NCBI GenBank assembly: GCA_012861695.1
Contig: JAAOOA010000060.1
Location: 6,422,683 to 6,486,682 of the forward strand
Reading direction: 5' to 3'
Length of the DNA stretch: 64,000 bases
Origin: Trematomus loennbergii
Lineage: Eukaryota > Chordata > Actinopteri > Perciformes > Nototheniidae
The position numbers and the translations under genes are program-made. The notes below the pieces were generated by a model. The model was not told where the DNA came from, did no database searches, and was given only the letters and a program-made list of their open reading frames with translations. Shown here piece after piece: positions 1 through 11,384 of the stretch. The first letter of the stretch is position 1; the number at the start of each line of letters is the position of its first letter.

Positions 1-835
1 TTCAGTGAGCTCTTCATCACTTTGTTCTCCTCCTGCACCTAATCACGTCCCTGTGCCATATTGTTGTCTTATGTGTAATGGGGATGAGCTCAATTACTCT
101 TCCACTTGACTAATGGTGATGACTGAGTTAAGTTGACTAAGTCATTTCAGTTCAGGTAATGTTGTTGCTGGCACATTCTCCCTGAAGAAGTTAATTCTTC
201 TTCAGGGAGTCTTCCAGGAGGATTGCATTTTGATGTCAGCTTACACCTTGGCAGGACTATCGGTTGGAATGTGCATCTGTCCATGTCTTTGAATAAATGC
301 ATTTACAAAGCCATACATTCATGGTACAGGACAACATTTCCAGTCCTTAAGAAGATCAGGAGATTCTGGTTTGTAACACAACTAAATTATGAGTTATAGT
401 TGTTGGAAACCACAACTAGTTATGGGTCAGATTTGGAATAATTGAATAACCGAATGGTCTCTGGTGTAGTTCAAACAGGTACACATAGAATATTAACGGG
501 TAACTCAAAAACATAAAGTAATACATTTCCGCTCATATCTTAAATTTGTTCAGCAGTTCATATATTTATTCTGGTGTCATGCCTAGTAATGGCTGTTTCA
601 TTTGAGTTGGAGAAAAAATCGACCAATCAAAGTACAGAATGTGAGATAAACAATGGTGACATCATCTTCCTACGAGCTAGCTTACAAGTTTTCCACATTG
701 TTATTTAATAAACTGAAAGAAAAAGCTAACTTTTATTTATTATTAGTTGTTATATTGAACCAATTTGAAATGTCTTCATAATCTAACAACAAAATATGTT
801 GTCCAACTACCAGAACAACATACAATCATATACAT
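1..835. other. no gene recognised (probable intron)
   Basis: AT-rich, stop-rich sequence in all frames. The only structure seen is the short perfect hairpin at 178-209. It most likely belongs to the large intron upstream of the sorcs exons, an inference from the first visible exon lying at 27556. Confidence 0.5.
178..209. repeat. perfect 13-bp hairpin
   Basis: CTCCCTGAAGAAG at 178-190 is exactly complementary to 197-209, with a 6-nt loop (TTAATT). No flanking duplication was found, so it could be a decayed MITE or a chance palindrome. Confidence 0.7.
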
Positions 836-840
836 TTTTT

Positions 841-1284
841 TATAAAACGGACAAGCCAAATCAAGCAATCTGATTGGTTCTTAGCCGTGATATACTGAGC
901 GTATACCACGGGTAGAATTGTAGTTACTTTTCACAACAAGTCAGTATCCCTCCGCGTCTGAGAAAAACTGTATACAGTTGGGCTGAAAAGCAAACTGCCT
1001 GCAGTTTGCTTTTCAAACTGGGACAAGAAAACAGCGGAGAAGTAACGGGGCAGAAACCCTCCTTTTTACGCAGCGGTCCAGACATAGATATCAAACTGCA
1101 AAACATATCAGTGTGCAGTTCCTTTGGCATTAGGGCAGGGATATCTAGATACTTTCCAAGGTTTGACATAATGAATTGTGCTACTTTTAAAGCAAGCAAC
1201 GATGTTTTCAAATCTGTAATCAAAAAGGTCCGCAAAAACGCTATCGACCAATCAGATTGCTTGATTTGACTTGTCCGTTTTATA
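841..1284. mobile_element. inverted-repeat DNA element (MITE-like), 444 bp
   Basis: Positions 841-878 and 1247-1284 are inverted repeats matching at 37 of 38 bases (outer end TATAAAACGGACAAG). Such long, nearly perfect termini indicate a fairly recent non-autonomous DNA element. Inside, 985-1014 is a perfect 14-bp hairpin with a 2-nt loop. Two overlapping reading frames span the element on opposite strands, but they look like by-products of the symmetry rather than genes. No clear target duplication was found; the ends begin with TATA, so a TA duplication cannot be excluded. Confidence 0.75.
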
Positions 1285-1332
1285 AATATATTTACATTTC
1301 TTCCGTTACGAAACAAACTTACAAAGCATAAG

Positions 1333-1668
1333 ATGGAAACATTTAAGATTCACTTCGACCTCCGGGTAGGTCTTACTATGGAGGAGTGGATTGAGGAGTG
1401 CCTATCTCCAGAAATAAAGCACCTAAACGACGACATACAGAGCTACGTGAAGAGCAGGTAGACCAACTGGAAAAGTACCCCCATTCAAAAGCTTTCTGAT
1501 GCGGGTCTTGAAAGCAGAGAAATTATGACCGTTAGTGGCCACAGGTGCGAAAGCTCTCTCCAGAGCTACTGGAAGCCGAATCTTGGGGACCGGAGAAAGT
1601 GGAGCAATATTCTCTCCACGCCAAGCAACAGCCTAGAACAACCTCAGCCTATACAAGTAACCTCGTAA
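1333..1668 (+). pseudogene. tyrosine recombinase fragment (Crypton-like), one in-frame stop
   Basis: Reading from ATG 1333 gives 42 codons, a TAG at 1459, then 68 more codons in the same frame to TAA at 1666-1668. The second part contains [18 protein letters not shown], then SLQSYWKP and RRKWSNIL. This is the arrangement at the C-terminus of eukaryotic tyrosine recombinases of the Crypton/DUF3504 type: a GH(R/K) histidine-arginine pair (codons near 1537-1545) followed by the tyrosine nucleophile (TAC 1567-1569). The usual HSxR catalytic arginine segment before it is missing or scrambled ([10 protein letters not shown]), and the N-terminal domains are absent. The first 42 codons are not recognised. 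I infer a dead remnant, possibly carried by the flanking inverted-repeat elements at 841-1284 and 1946-2045. Confidence 0.6.
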
Positions 1669-1945
1669 GCCATTCTACTGATGCTGGACAGTTTTCAGTG
1701 GGTGCACAATAAACGGCAACATACACATTAATGTAAATAAATAGCCAAATTATGGATCAACGCTCTCTGTCAAATATGTTCGCTAGCTGTTAGTGTTGTT
1801 GCATAGCAACCACCTCGCACTATGTTTCGTGCAGAAGGCAACGGAGGGACTATTTTATTTTGAACATCATTATTTACTAATAAAAGCTATTTAATTAGAG
1901 TGTGTATTTTCTTTCATTTTGCCACACTTGGTAACCGTTTTATAA

Positions 1946-2045
1946 AAGCAATAGCTCACTTCAGGCTGTGATATATGCTCATTATATCACAGCTAAGGGG
2001 CGTGGTTCGGCCCGACGCGAAGCGGCCTGTCGTGAGCTATTGCTT
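1946..2045. repeat. 100-bp compound hairpin
   Basis: AAGCAATAGCTCAC at 1946-1959 pairs perfectly with 2032-2045. Inside it, CTGTGATATA pairs with TATATCACAG around 1974-1992, so the segment can fold into two stacked stems. It resembles a terminal or solo palindromic MITE. Confidence 0.6.
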
Positions 2046-2055
2046 AAATATACAA

Positions 2056-3623
2056 CGTGATGTATATCAAAATACATATTTAACTTGTCACATTAAACTG
2101 TCACATGGTGGCAGTTTTAAACAAATATCTGAAAAATGTGCCGTTGTGGATTGAAACTACTTGATTATGTTAAAGAAAAAACCACCTGGTTGAGATAAGG
2201 AAAATATCATGGTTTGGGCTCAATTTAGTTTGTTATGCACTTACATTGCAACATCCGTAACTTAACAAAAGGTTATAAGGGGCACAAATTAAAGGCCTGT
2301 CCATCCACCCTAACCTCTTCCCTATACAGATTTTGTTGCTCTTAATACTTGCTCCCGTGATTATACTATGGCAACTAGAGTTGTCTGTGAAACAGCAAGG
2401 GTAAATATTTGTCCTAATAAGTTGCTTGCACGAACATTTTTCTGGTGCACTAGTTTTGGAACTGTTCCTGGAAACTGCCAATTCAGCTTTTAAAAAGGTA
2501 CTGAAAATGATGGTGTTGGGACAGATACATCACTCAATAATTGATGAGAACATGACAAAACAAAAGGAGTTCATCATTTATGAACACAGTGTCAGGCTGA
2601 AATTAGAAATAATGGCAATTTGCTCATTCATACACTTTCTATAACCCTTAACTCAGTACCTATTTGACCCCAAACCATGATCTTGCCATGAACCTAACCT
2701 CAAAAAATCATAGCACCATAAAACAGATTTCTCAGCATTGATTTGAAGGCACAAATGTCATTCTGGGTGCGTTGGACCAGAAAACCCATCTATGTGTATT
2801 CTAGAGTTCTTGAACAATCAGTATATTTGGAACTAGCACACACAGCCCTGTGCTTTCTATGTTGGTAAAAACAGTGTGGGTTGGTCTTCTTGATGTTTGA
2901 CTTGTAAAGAATTATACAGTTTTGCCTTTTATAACCTGACAGAGAAATGGACCAATATTTCAGTAGCATCAAAACTAGATGTTGTCTCCTTTTATAACTT
3001 TTCTGTTAATGCTTTTAACTGGATTTACAAAAACAGGTGCGTTATCATCTTGAGAAGATGTTCAAGTGTTTCATGGTCTTACATTTTGTAGGGTTGTCAG
3101 CAGAGTGCATTTGCAATTGGACATTGTTCAGGTAAGATATTTTAGCTGCTAAGGTTGTGACTGGAATGGGCTCAGGGGATGACTTTAGCACAATGCCTGT
3201 AATTCCCATTCTTCACAACATATTTTCAGGTCCAAACTAAATGCAAATAATTCGTCTGGATTCTCACTTCCCAGATAACATAGGAAATAGCCAACAGCTC
3301 ACCTGAAATGTGACAGAACAGGCCTCTCTGCACAGTCCCTTCAGTCCTTTAACATGCAAACAATGTTTGACTTAATCCACTCAAATGATGCAAATTGATG
3401 CTGTTAATTATTTCTAGCTGAATTGTTTCCTTCCTAAGCTTTTTCAGAAATGCAATAGGGACATCAAACTCAGAACACTATTCAGGAACAAAGATGGAGA
3501 CAATAATTCAAGATTTATTTCCCTTCTCTTTCATTTGCATCGACTCCATACAAAGAATTAGCATTTTCCATTTTGTGACATTCCTAATATGGGTGATATT
3601 GTTGTCTACAGATTCCCGTATAG
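2056..3623. other. no gene recognised (probable intron)
   Basis: Short reading frames below 85 codons on both strands, without recognisable motifs, codon bias or splice-bordered conservation. Nothing else seen. Confidence 0.45.
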
Positions 3624-4340
3624 AGTGTCACAGTGACGCGTTAGAAAACCCGGAAGTAAGTTAGCATTTTACCACTTCCGGTTCCTTTGCCAAAAAGCAA
3701 TGCAATTTCTCCATAGGATTTTGGAAAATAGCTGGAAATAAGGTCTGTGGTTGACACAAATTGAAGAGACGGATCACGTTTTGTTCTAAGACATTAAATA
3801 CATCAGCAGTGACCCCACTGGTGATTTCTGAAGAGTTTACGTGTCTGAAAAACGATAGTTGTTAACATGTGGCTGAATAGGACTACAGAAATTGTCGAGG
3901 CCGTTGTACGTCATTACACCGAACACGTAAACACTCCCTCTAAGTTTGTTTTGCCCTGTTCTGCTTGAAAGCAAGTACCTGCCTCCTGCAAACTGTTAAA
4001 ACAAACACTTCAACTTGTACAATTTTGAATCTCTGTGTTTGAATATGGATCTTAAGTTGGCGTGACGTTGAAGCAGCGACCCTGCTGTAGTTCGTTTATA
4101 GCATAACGTTAGCATTTTGCTGCTGGCGATTAGATTTACTATTAGAAAATTATAAAAGTAGGGTAGACATGTGGATATTATCCGACTGAACAAAACGTGA
4201 TCCGTCTCTTAAATGTGTGTCAACCACAGACCTTATTTCAAGCTATTTTCCAAAATCCTATGGAGAAATTGCATTGCTTTTTTGTCGAAGGAACCGGAAG
4301 GAGTTTACTTCCGGGTTTTAGGACGCGTCACTGTGGCACT
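3624..4340. mobile_element. inverted-repeat element with ~150-bp arms (family F)
   Basis: The left arm, 3624-3785, is repeated in inverted orientation at 4189-4340. Shared blocks include AGTG(T/C)CACAGTGACGCGT at the outer ends, ACTTCCGG, the stretch around CTCCATAGGATTTTGGAAAA, and GATCACGTTTTGTT at the inner ends. The central 400 bp are unrelated to a known gene. The layout is that of a non-autonomous DNA transposon with long termini. Diverged relatives occur at about 25850-26290, 33545-33720 and 61150-61510. No certain target duplication was seen. Confidence 0.7.
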
Positions 4341-5988
4341 TTATTGAAGAGTCCTCTTTAGATGAGCTTTTTTAATTCAAACCATATTTAATAGGAAGCA
4401 GTAAGCCTACATCCTTAAGAGCTTTGCTTTCAGGATCTTCCTCTGTCATTGTAATCCGCAGCTGACACCTTTTTGCCTGGGAAATATGATTATGCTTTTA
4501 AACCTCTGATATGGACATACAGACTGTAAATAGATACCGTAGCATCATTCAGTGTCATGTTAACTGTTTGGAGAGCTATTTTTGTCACCATGTGATTAAA
4601 GTCAAGACTGGTTTCAATTGAGGACAATTTCCTCTGTTCAAATGTATATAAAGCTAAAACTGTGGACGTCAGTCTGCTTTATGACGCTGCTGATATTCAG
4701 CCAACATAGTGTCTGTCATCCGGTATGCGGTGACGCATTACGTTTTTTCTTAAATCAAAAATGTTTTTCTCTTAGTCAAAAGCGATTACTGTTACTGTTG
4801 TTCTTTGAATAAAGGCAGAAATACATGCCTTTAGGGATACATCACTTATACTTCTCAAAGCATTTAAGAAGTAGGTTGGCAGTGAATGTGCTTGATTGAC
4901 AGCTGAGCTGGAAGGGCAACAAACATCCTGTACATTGGAACAAACCGGTGCTGGTAATTGTTGTTTATTAGCATTGGAAGTAAAGGATAAAGACCATCTG
5001 TACAGATACATGTTTAACACTGGGAAGTACCGGGCGCTGTACAATAGCTGCCCACTTCTCCTAGTACTAGACTCCTGGTACTAAATGCAGAGGCCAAATG
5101 TCACTGTGTGTGCTGTGTGCTCTGCATGTGTGACCATTAAAAGAGGGTTTCATCCCTCCCAATTATATTCTATGTTTTAAAGAGGACATATTATGCTCAT
5201 TAAGGGTCATATGGCTCTGTGAAAGGGTGAACTTGCATTGTTGTCCTTTCTTATTATGGTTTTGACATTGACATACATTTTTTCTGAGAACATGTTTTGC
5301 TCATTTTGAGGTGGGGGGGAGTGTGTGGGAGAGAACTTTGGGAATGTTGCCTATGCAGATATATAATGGGCCTCTATAAACTCTAACTAAACTAAACTCT
5401 AATGCTACAGGTAGTTAGCTGCATAGCCTGAAAACTATTTTAGCTGCGCACCTTCGCAATGTACAAACCTCCAATTGTGCTCGTTATTTTTCAATGCACG
5501 TAATTTACACAACATATTTTTATGCAGTACAAAAGAGATATGCAAATGCAATTACAGCTGGACCTTAAAAAAACACACCAAATTGGTCTGTTAACCACTG
5601 ATCCAAAATGGCAGCTCTTGATTCTTGCCACAAATCAATCACAGCGTGGCGGTTTGAACATATCCTCTATCAGCCTTTCCTGCCCTGTCTGAAAGGTGGC
5701 GTTGAGCTGGAGCCAGAGAGGCTGTTCAGTGCATTTCTCAACTGAATGACTCTCCAGATGGCAGGTATCTTTAGTGCTCAGCTCCCATGTCCTGAGCAGT
5801 GACAGCTCCGCCGCGCTTCATCGGGCTGCGGCGAGCCCGTCCTCTCGGGGTACTTTTAATGGACTTTAATTTGAAACACATGATCAGGACAATACAGGCA
5901 GTGCACTTGCTAGCACAATGGAGATAATAGGGCTCCTTTTCATGCATATAGGCTTAGCAATGTATAGCTAAGTAATTTCTAAGTGGAG
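4341..5988. other. no gene recognised; possible MITE end at ~5179
   Basis: No coding signal. AAAGAGGACATATTATGCTC at about 5179 resembles the ends of common fish MITEs (compare 23553 and 28961). A CG-rich patch occurs at 5805-5850. No matching right end was found. Confidence 0.35.
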
Positions 5989-5997
5989 AATAATTGC

Positions 5998-6256
5998 GGG
6001 CACCTAGTAAGGATGCCACCTAGGCGCCTCCCTAGGGAGGTGTTCCAGGCACGTCCAGCTGGGAAGAGACCAAGGGGTAGACCTAGGACCAGGTGGAGGG
6101 ATTATATCTCTTCGCTGGCCTGGGAGCGCCTTGGGATCCCCCAGTCAGAGCTGGTTGATGTGGCCAGGGAAATGAACGTTTGGGGCTCTCTGCTGGAACT
6201 GCTACCTCCGCGACCCGACCACGGATAAGCGGGAGAAGATGGATGGATGGATGGAT
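5998..6256 (+). mobile_element. 3' stub of a Rex3-like (RTE) LINE
   Basis: An open frame from 5983 to 6228 encodes, from the upstream LINE sequence onward, GRPRTRWRDYISSLAWERLG followed by a VWGSLLELLPPRP end. This is the familiar C-terminus of a fish non-LTR reverse transcriptase. It is followed at once by a (GATG)n tail, as described for Rex3. The insertion is bounded by a 9-bp direct duplication AATAATTGC (5989-5997 and 6257-6265). The copy is therefore extremely 5'-truncated: only the last ~70 codons and tail were inserted. The RTE/Rex3 label rests on the tail type and the C-terminal wording; another RTE-like family is possible. Confidence 0.7.
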
Positions 6257-6265
6257 AATAATTGC

Positions 6266-6732
6266 CTGAGGAAATACGTTGAAGCAAGCTTCTTTATATC
6301 ATACTTATCATGAGGAACTGGTTTATGTCTAACTATACATGACAGGCCAATATTAAAAGTACTTTTAGAATTTAATAAGCTCAAACAACAACTTTTACAA
6401 TTCCATGAACTTCAACAATCAATATGACAAGTGTTTTTTTTGTACCCTAAAACTAATAATGGTATAATTTCTGGATATCTCAAGAAATAGACTGTAAACA
6501 GGAGCCTACGATTTTGAGTGTTCAATTGCAAGAAAACCGCAGTCGTCTAATACAATCTCTTTATATAGTCACAGAAATGGAATAACCTTACATAATTTAC
6601 TTATTGGCACTAAATCAATTTTTTGGACAGTAAGTCTCCGAATGTATTTACTTATATAATCATCTTATTTTGCTCTCTGCAGCTGGGTCATCATGTTCTG
6701 GTATCACCATGTTCTTGCAGTTGTTGGAAAAC
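6266..6732. other. no gene recognised (probable intron)
   Basis: AT-rich sequence between the Rex3-like stub and the L1 insertion. Nothing recognisable. Confidence 0.4.
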
Positions 6733-6744
6733 CAACAGTGGTTT

Positions 6745-9686
6745 TTCTTTTTTACAAGTCTTTTTATTTCATTATAGTGTACAATAATCGATGCCATTTC
6801 ATTTATATTGTAATATCACAGTACACTCACTACACTCCCCCCTCCCTCCCTCCCTCCACCCACACATACCCGCACAGGCAAAACCAAAAAATGCTTATCA
6901 ATATAACTTAAACAACAGAGCCATGAAAATAAACATAAAAAGGAAAAGGAAAAAATAGAACCAAAAAATAAATAAATAAAAAATAAAATAAAAAACCAGA
7001 CAAGTAAAACAAACAAATAATTATACAATACAAATAATTATACAATACAGTGACAATGTAGACAATGACAACACCATAACACGTATTTCCGGCCGTCAGG
7101 ACAAATAGCCACAGAATGCACCATTCCATCACTGGTCATATCTCAGATATGTTTTCCAAATACGAAAACAATGGCAACCACAGAGCTTGAAAAATATGTC
7201 CACGATTATATTTTTCCAATGTCATTTTCTCCAGAGGTAAAAAATGTGTTATCTGATCAATGAAAAGTTTAAATGTTGGGGGACGTTCATTCTTCCAGAA
7301 TAAAAGTATACATTTCTTGGCAAAATATGTTATTGTGATTAGTATTCTGTAATGTTTTGGGTTCAGTTTAAAGTTTGGCATGTCATTTAACAGGAAAAAA
7401 CATGGATTTAGGCTAATTTCGATGTCTAAAACGGCTTTTGTGAGAGCATGAATCGATCCCAGAAATGTTTCAAGAGATCACAATCCCAAAACAGATGCAT
7501 AAATGTTCCTTCTTTTATTTTACATCTCGGACATTTTGGAGAGTTTTCTTTGGAAATTTATGCATCTTTATGGGTGTGAGGTAGAATTTGTTGATAAATT
7601 TAAAGTTTGCTTCTTTGATTTTATTGCTTGTGAATGGAAAATGTGTTCTTTCACAAATGTTCAGCCAAGTAGTTTCATCTATCTGTATCCCTAAATCCTT
7701 TTCCCAGATCTTTTTTAAGGTTAGAAATGATGACTGAGCTCTTTTAGAAAAAACTGCATTAAATTCACTAATTTTACCTTTGATCGTGCTCGATGACATC
7801 AATATCTCCTCCTCTTCTACAATCCCGGTCTCAATTTATTGCTTTTAATAATTGATTGGATCACGTTCCTAATTTGCAGGTATCTGAAAAAATCCTTATT
7901 TGAAATGTCATATTCTGCTCTTAAATCATTAAATGATTTCATTGTTATATCTTTGTGAAACAAATGTTTCAATTGCTTTATACCTGATTTCGTCCATTTG
8001 TTTATATCGATTGACAACAAATATTTGCTAAGATCCGGATTGTTCAAAATAGGAGAAAAGATGGAAATACCAGAGTTAACATGAGCTTTTTTTGTACAGT
8101 CCCTCCAGGCTAAAAGTGTATTGACCACTGTAAAACATTTGTCCATATTCTTCACCTTATTGAAATCTTTAACAAATATAAGAGTTTCCACTGGCAACGG
8201 GTCAAAGACATTGGCTTCTATCTGAACCCATAGTGAATCCTTTCTTCCCAGAGACCATGATATACATTTCTTAATTGAGCTGACCAGAAGTAGTGTTGAA
8301 AGTTAGGAAGACCAAGTCCCCCCATAGTTTCTGGTTTCATAAGAGTAATTAACTTGATTCTTGGTTTTTTATTACACCAGATAAATGTTGAGATATGTCT
8401 ATTGAGAGATTTAAAATAGTCAGCGGATAAATAGCATGGTAACATTTGAAAAAGAAAATTACATCTCGGTAGAATATTCATTTTTATGACATTGATTCTT
8501 CCTAGCAGTGATATTGGCAATGTGGACCATTTAGATAAATCCTGTTTGATTTTGTCAATGAGCGGATTGTAATTCTCTTTAAACAGATTATCCAGGTGTG
8601 GTGTTTATTCCTAAGTATTTAAAGCCACCTGGTGACAAATTAAAAGAACAAGACTTTTCCAGATTTGCTGTTGGCGTCATATGTAAGAAACAAGCATTAG
8701 ATTTCTTAAAATTAACTTTATATCCTGAGTATCTTCCAAATTGCTCTATCGTGTCGTGCAGATGTGGTACTGAATTTTCTGGGTCTGTTAAGTAAAGAAT
8801 GATATCGTCAGCATACAGAGAAATGTTGTGTTCATCGTTAATCTTCACTCCTTTAATACCCATGTTGTCTCGCACACATGACGCCAGTGGTTCAATTACA
8901 ATAGCAAAAAGCAAAGGCGACAGTGGACATCCCTGTCTTGTCCCCCTTGTTAGTGGAAAAAAATCTGAGGAACTGCAGTTAGTGATAACCGCTGCTTTAG
9001 GATTTTTATAAATTGATTTGACCCACTCTATGAACCGAGAGCCCATATTCAATCTGTTCAAGATAGCAAAAAGAAAATTCCACTCTACCCTGTCAAACGC
9101 CTTCTCGGCATCTAAAGAAAGAAGCAGAGAAGGCCTCTGACAGGTGTCCAAATGGTTTATAATATTCAAAAGTCTCCTTATATTATCAGAAGAATATCTG
9201 CCCTTGACAAAACCTGTTTGATCAGGACTAATTAGTTTAGGTAAAATAATTTCCAGTCGTTTTGCTAATAATTTGGTGATAATCTTATAATCATGATCCA
9301 AGAGGCTTATAGGCCTAAATGAAGAACAATTCAAGGGGTCTTTTCCATCTTTATGTAGTACAGTAATATATGCAAGATTCATTGTTTGAGGAAGTGTTCT
9401 GTTGTGAGAGAAGTTGGTAACCATTGACATAAATATAGGTTGAAGTTCAGTCCAAAACTCTTTATAAAATTCTGCCGAGAAGCCATCTGGCCCTGGGCTT
9501 TTATTTATAGGCATAGATTTAATTGCAGCCAGAACTTCTACTTCTGTAATTGATGAGTTTAGATACTCTTGATCTAAATCAGATAACGTAGGTAAATTAA
9601 TGTTATGGAGATAATTGTCCAGTTCATCTTGTGAGTAATCAGATTGAGATTTGTATAATTTGTTATAAAATTCATAGGACAGTGGT
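6745..9686 (-). mobile_element. 5'-truncated L1-clade LINE, 2.94 kb
   Basis: The element is flanked by a perfect 12-bp target duplication CAACAGTGGTTT (6733-6744 and 9687-9698). The 3' end lies at the left, where the + strand is T-rich just inside the duplication. It holds ORF2 from within the reverse transcriptase to the C-terminus, followed by an A/T-rich and C-rich 3' UTR (about 6755-7135; (CCCT)n near 6838-6858). Truncation at 9686 cuts the frame before the RT, so ORF1 and the endonuclease were never inserted. The perfect duplication and few lesions point to a relatively young insertion in the sorcs-side intron. Confidence 0.9.
7136..9686 (-). pseudogene. L1 ORF2 reverse transcriptase and C-terminal domain, frameshifted
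   Basis: Read on the - strand from 9686. The RT fingers and palm show KSPGPDGFSAEFYK, FRPISLL, SLDAEKAFDRVEW, GTRQGCPLSPLLF and the catalytic YADD box near 8805-8816. This matches the L1 clade: the region before KSPGPDG reads SYEFYNKLYKSQ, as in L1 ORF2. A frameshift near 8600 moves into the frame holding LGRINVIKMNILPR and FIWCNKKPRI, an L1 thumb/C-terminal signature. There is a stop just before 8218, and another shift before 7815. Around 7560-7480 a further frame reads CPRCKIKEGTFMHLFWDC, the C-terminal CCHC knuckle (C-x2-C, H-x4-C). Apart from these few lesions the frame is well preserved. It is non-functional because of the frameshifts and the missing endonuclease. Confidence 0.85.
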
Positions 9687-9708
9687 CAACAGTGGTTTCT
9701 AATTATGC

Positions 9709-11384
9709 GATGTACCAGCCTGTCCTCCTCCAAAAAACGACCATATAGGGCGATTGTTCAAGCCCTTATTACGACCAGAGACACATTTTAAAGTGTATGT
9801 TGTTTCTTACACGACACTAGAGGTGCTCTAGTGGTCGTGTAAGAAACAACATGCTCCCGTTGATTGCAAACGCTCCGGAGGGACGTTTATTCACAAATAA
9901 CCCTCTCTGGAAAATCCTAAATTGTGGAATAGTTTGGCCATTAAAATGCTTTTTGGTTCGATTTCTAGCGAGAAGTGTATATTGTACTCTAGAATCCACG
10001 TCCAGTCGATGTGTAGGATATATAGTTTGATAGATATTACGAAGATGATTTGAGGTCTCGCCAGGATAACGTGTATATGCGGCAGCTTCCATGTAAAGTT
10101 AGCGTCAACCCTCACGGGGTGAAAACAGTTTTTCCGGTCTCGAAGTTTCATAATAAAACGGATGTATTCCCCTCACTGTCAAATGATTACACAGTGATAT
10201 CTGCATTACTCATCCACTAAAAAACATCAGATTATCCTTGTTAATTACACAATATTGATTGGTTTAAATTGTGTACAATGCTTTTGTGTTTTTAACCTTC
10301 GATTCGGAGAAACAAATAGTTTTTTCGGAGTTTAGACAATACAGTTTCCAAAGACACTACACTACTACCCAGAATCCCCAGCTATCGTTTGGGACTACAA
10401 CGTCCGCCTTGCTTTACAAACCAAGCCCTGTGATTGGATGTTGGAGTGGCAGTGCGACAAGGTTACACCGAGCGTCAAACAGCTCTTTGAAATGGAATGA
10501 AACCACGGCAGACTATCCAAAACTGGAATTGGAATTTTTTTTTTTAAATGTTTTCGGATTTCACATCGCATTAACACATATCCCGACGTGCATTGCGGCT
10601 AAACAATCCAATCACCGAGCTGAGGATCTTTCCTACGTCTGTTTCCGGTATTATTCCTGTAAAAACATTCCCAGTTAAACAAACAAATCGCTAAATAAAA
10701 AGATAAAACACTGGCATGTAATTTACGTTATAATAAATAGAATGGTTTTGAATAATAGATGAGAGTAAAATCGACGTCACTTTACAGCCCCGCCCACTTT
10801 TGGGGAAACCAACGCTGTAATTTGAATGGCGATCAAGCCTGAAGCCACAGAGCTCTTCTTTTACTGTCCTTTCTTCTTAGAGGAAGTACAGAAACACGTA
10901 ACTCTGGATTTGTTTTAATGTTGAGGTGCAATAAACGACACAGCAGCTTTTTGGCATGTTAAAACTATTATTTTCTAGCTCATGAGAGTAACAGCTGGCG
11001 AAATTACAGCCTCGCCTACTGATTTTAATTTAACCATATATCGAGCCCGATTCTCGATTTCAAATGTGTGCTCTAAAATGATATTTGTTAAATTACTATT
11101 ATCATTATTATAAGCAAGACAATAAATGGCAAAGATATGTCGAAAATAACTGTATTTAAGATACGTTCATAACAAACGTAACGTGGGAGAAAATATGTTT
11201 CTAATTAAACGTAATTGAGAATGCAGTTTAGTTCTGTGGGAACGTAATTTTTAGGAGACAGGATTGACAGGCTGACGCTCCCGTTGATTGAAAACGCTCC
11301 TGTGGGTCGTATTAGAGGTCGGAACAATTGGCCTATTTGGTCGTATTAGTTGGAGGACTTGTTGCGATGTACGTGCTGAAATGA
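9709..11384. mobile_element. foldback/MITE-like element with ~75-bp inverted ends
   Basis: The left end (about 9709-9780, with GTCCTCCTCCAA, AACGACCATATAGG and TTATTACGACC) is found inverted at about 11308-11384 (GGTCGTATTAGAGG, ATTTGGTCGTATTAG, TTGGAGGAC). A second block, CTCCCGTTGATTG(C/A)AAACGCTCC, occurs in direct orientation at 9854 and 11279. The 1.4-kb interior has no recognised gene; an open frame at 10271-10678 has no motif. The left end lies about 10 bp from the L1 target duplication. Exact boundaries and target duplication are uncertain. Confidence 0.5.
9797..9852. repeat. near-perfect 26-bp hairpin
   Basis: ATGTTGTTTCTTACACGAC plus ACTAGAG on the left arm is complementary to the right arm with a single bulged base and a 3-nt loop (9823-9825). 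It sits just inside the left end of the foldback element. Confidence 0.8.

Noticed and set aside
924..1316. 130-codon minus-strand frame overlapping an 87-codon plus-strand frame
   Set aside because: Both span the inverted-repeat element at 841-1284 and mirror each other; no domain.
10271..10678. 135-codon plus-strand open frame
   Set aside because: Lies inside the foldback element; no recognised domain and low-complexity stretch near its end.
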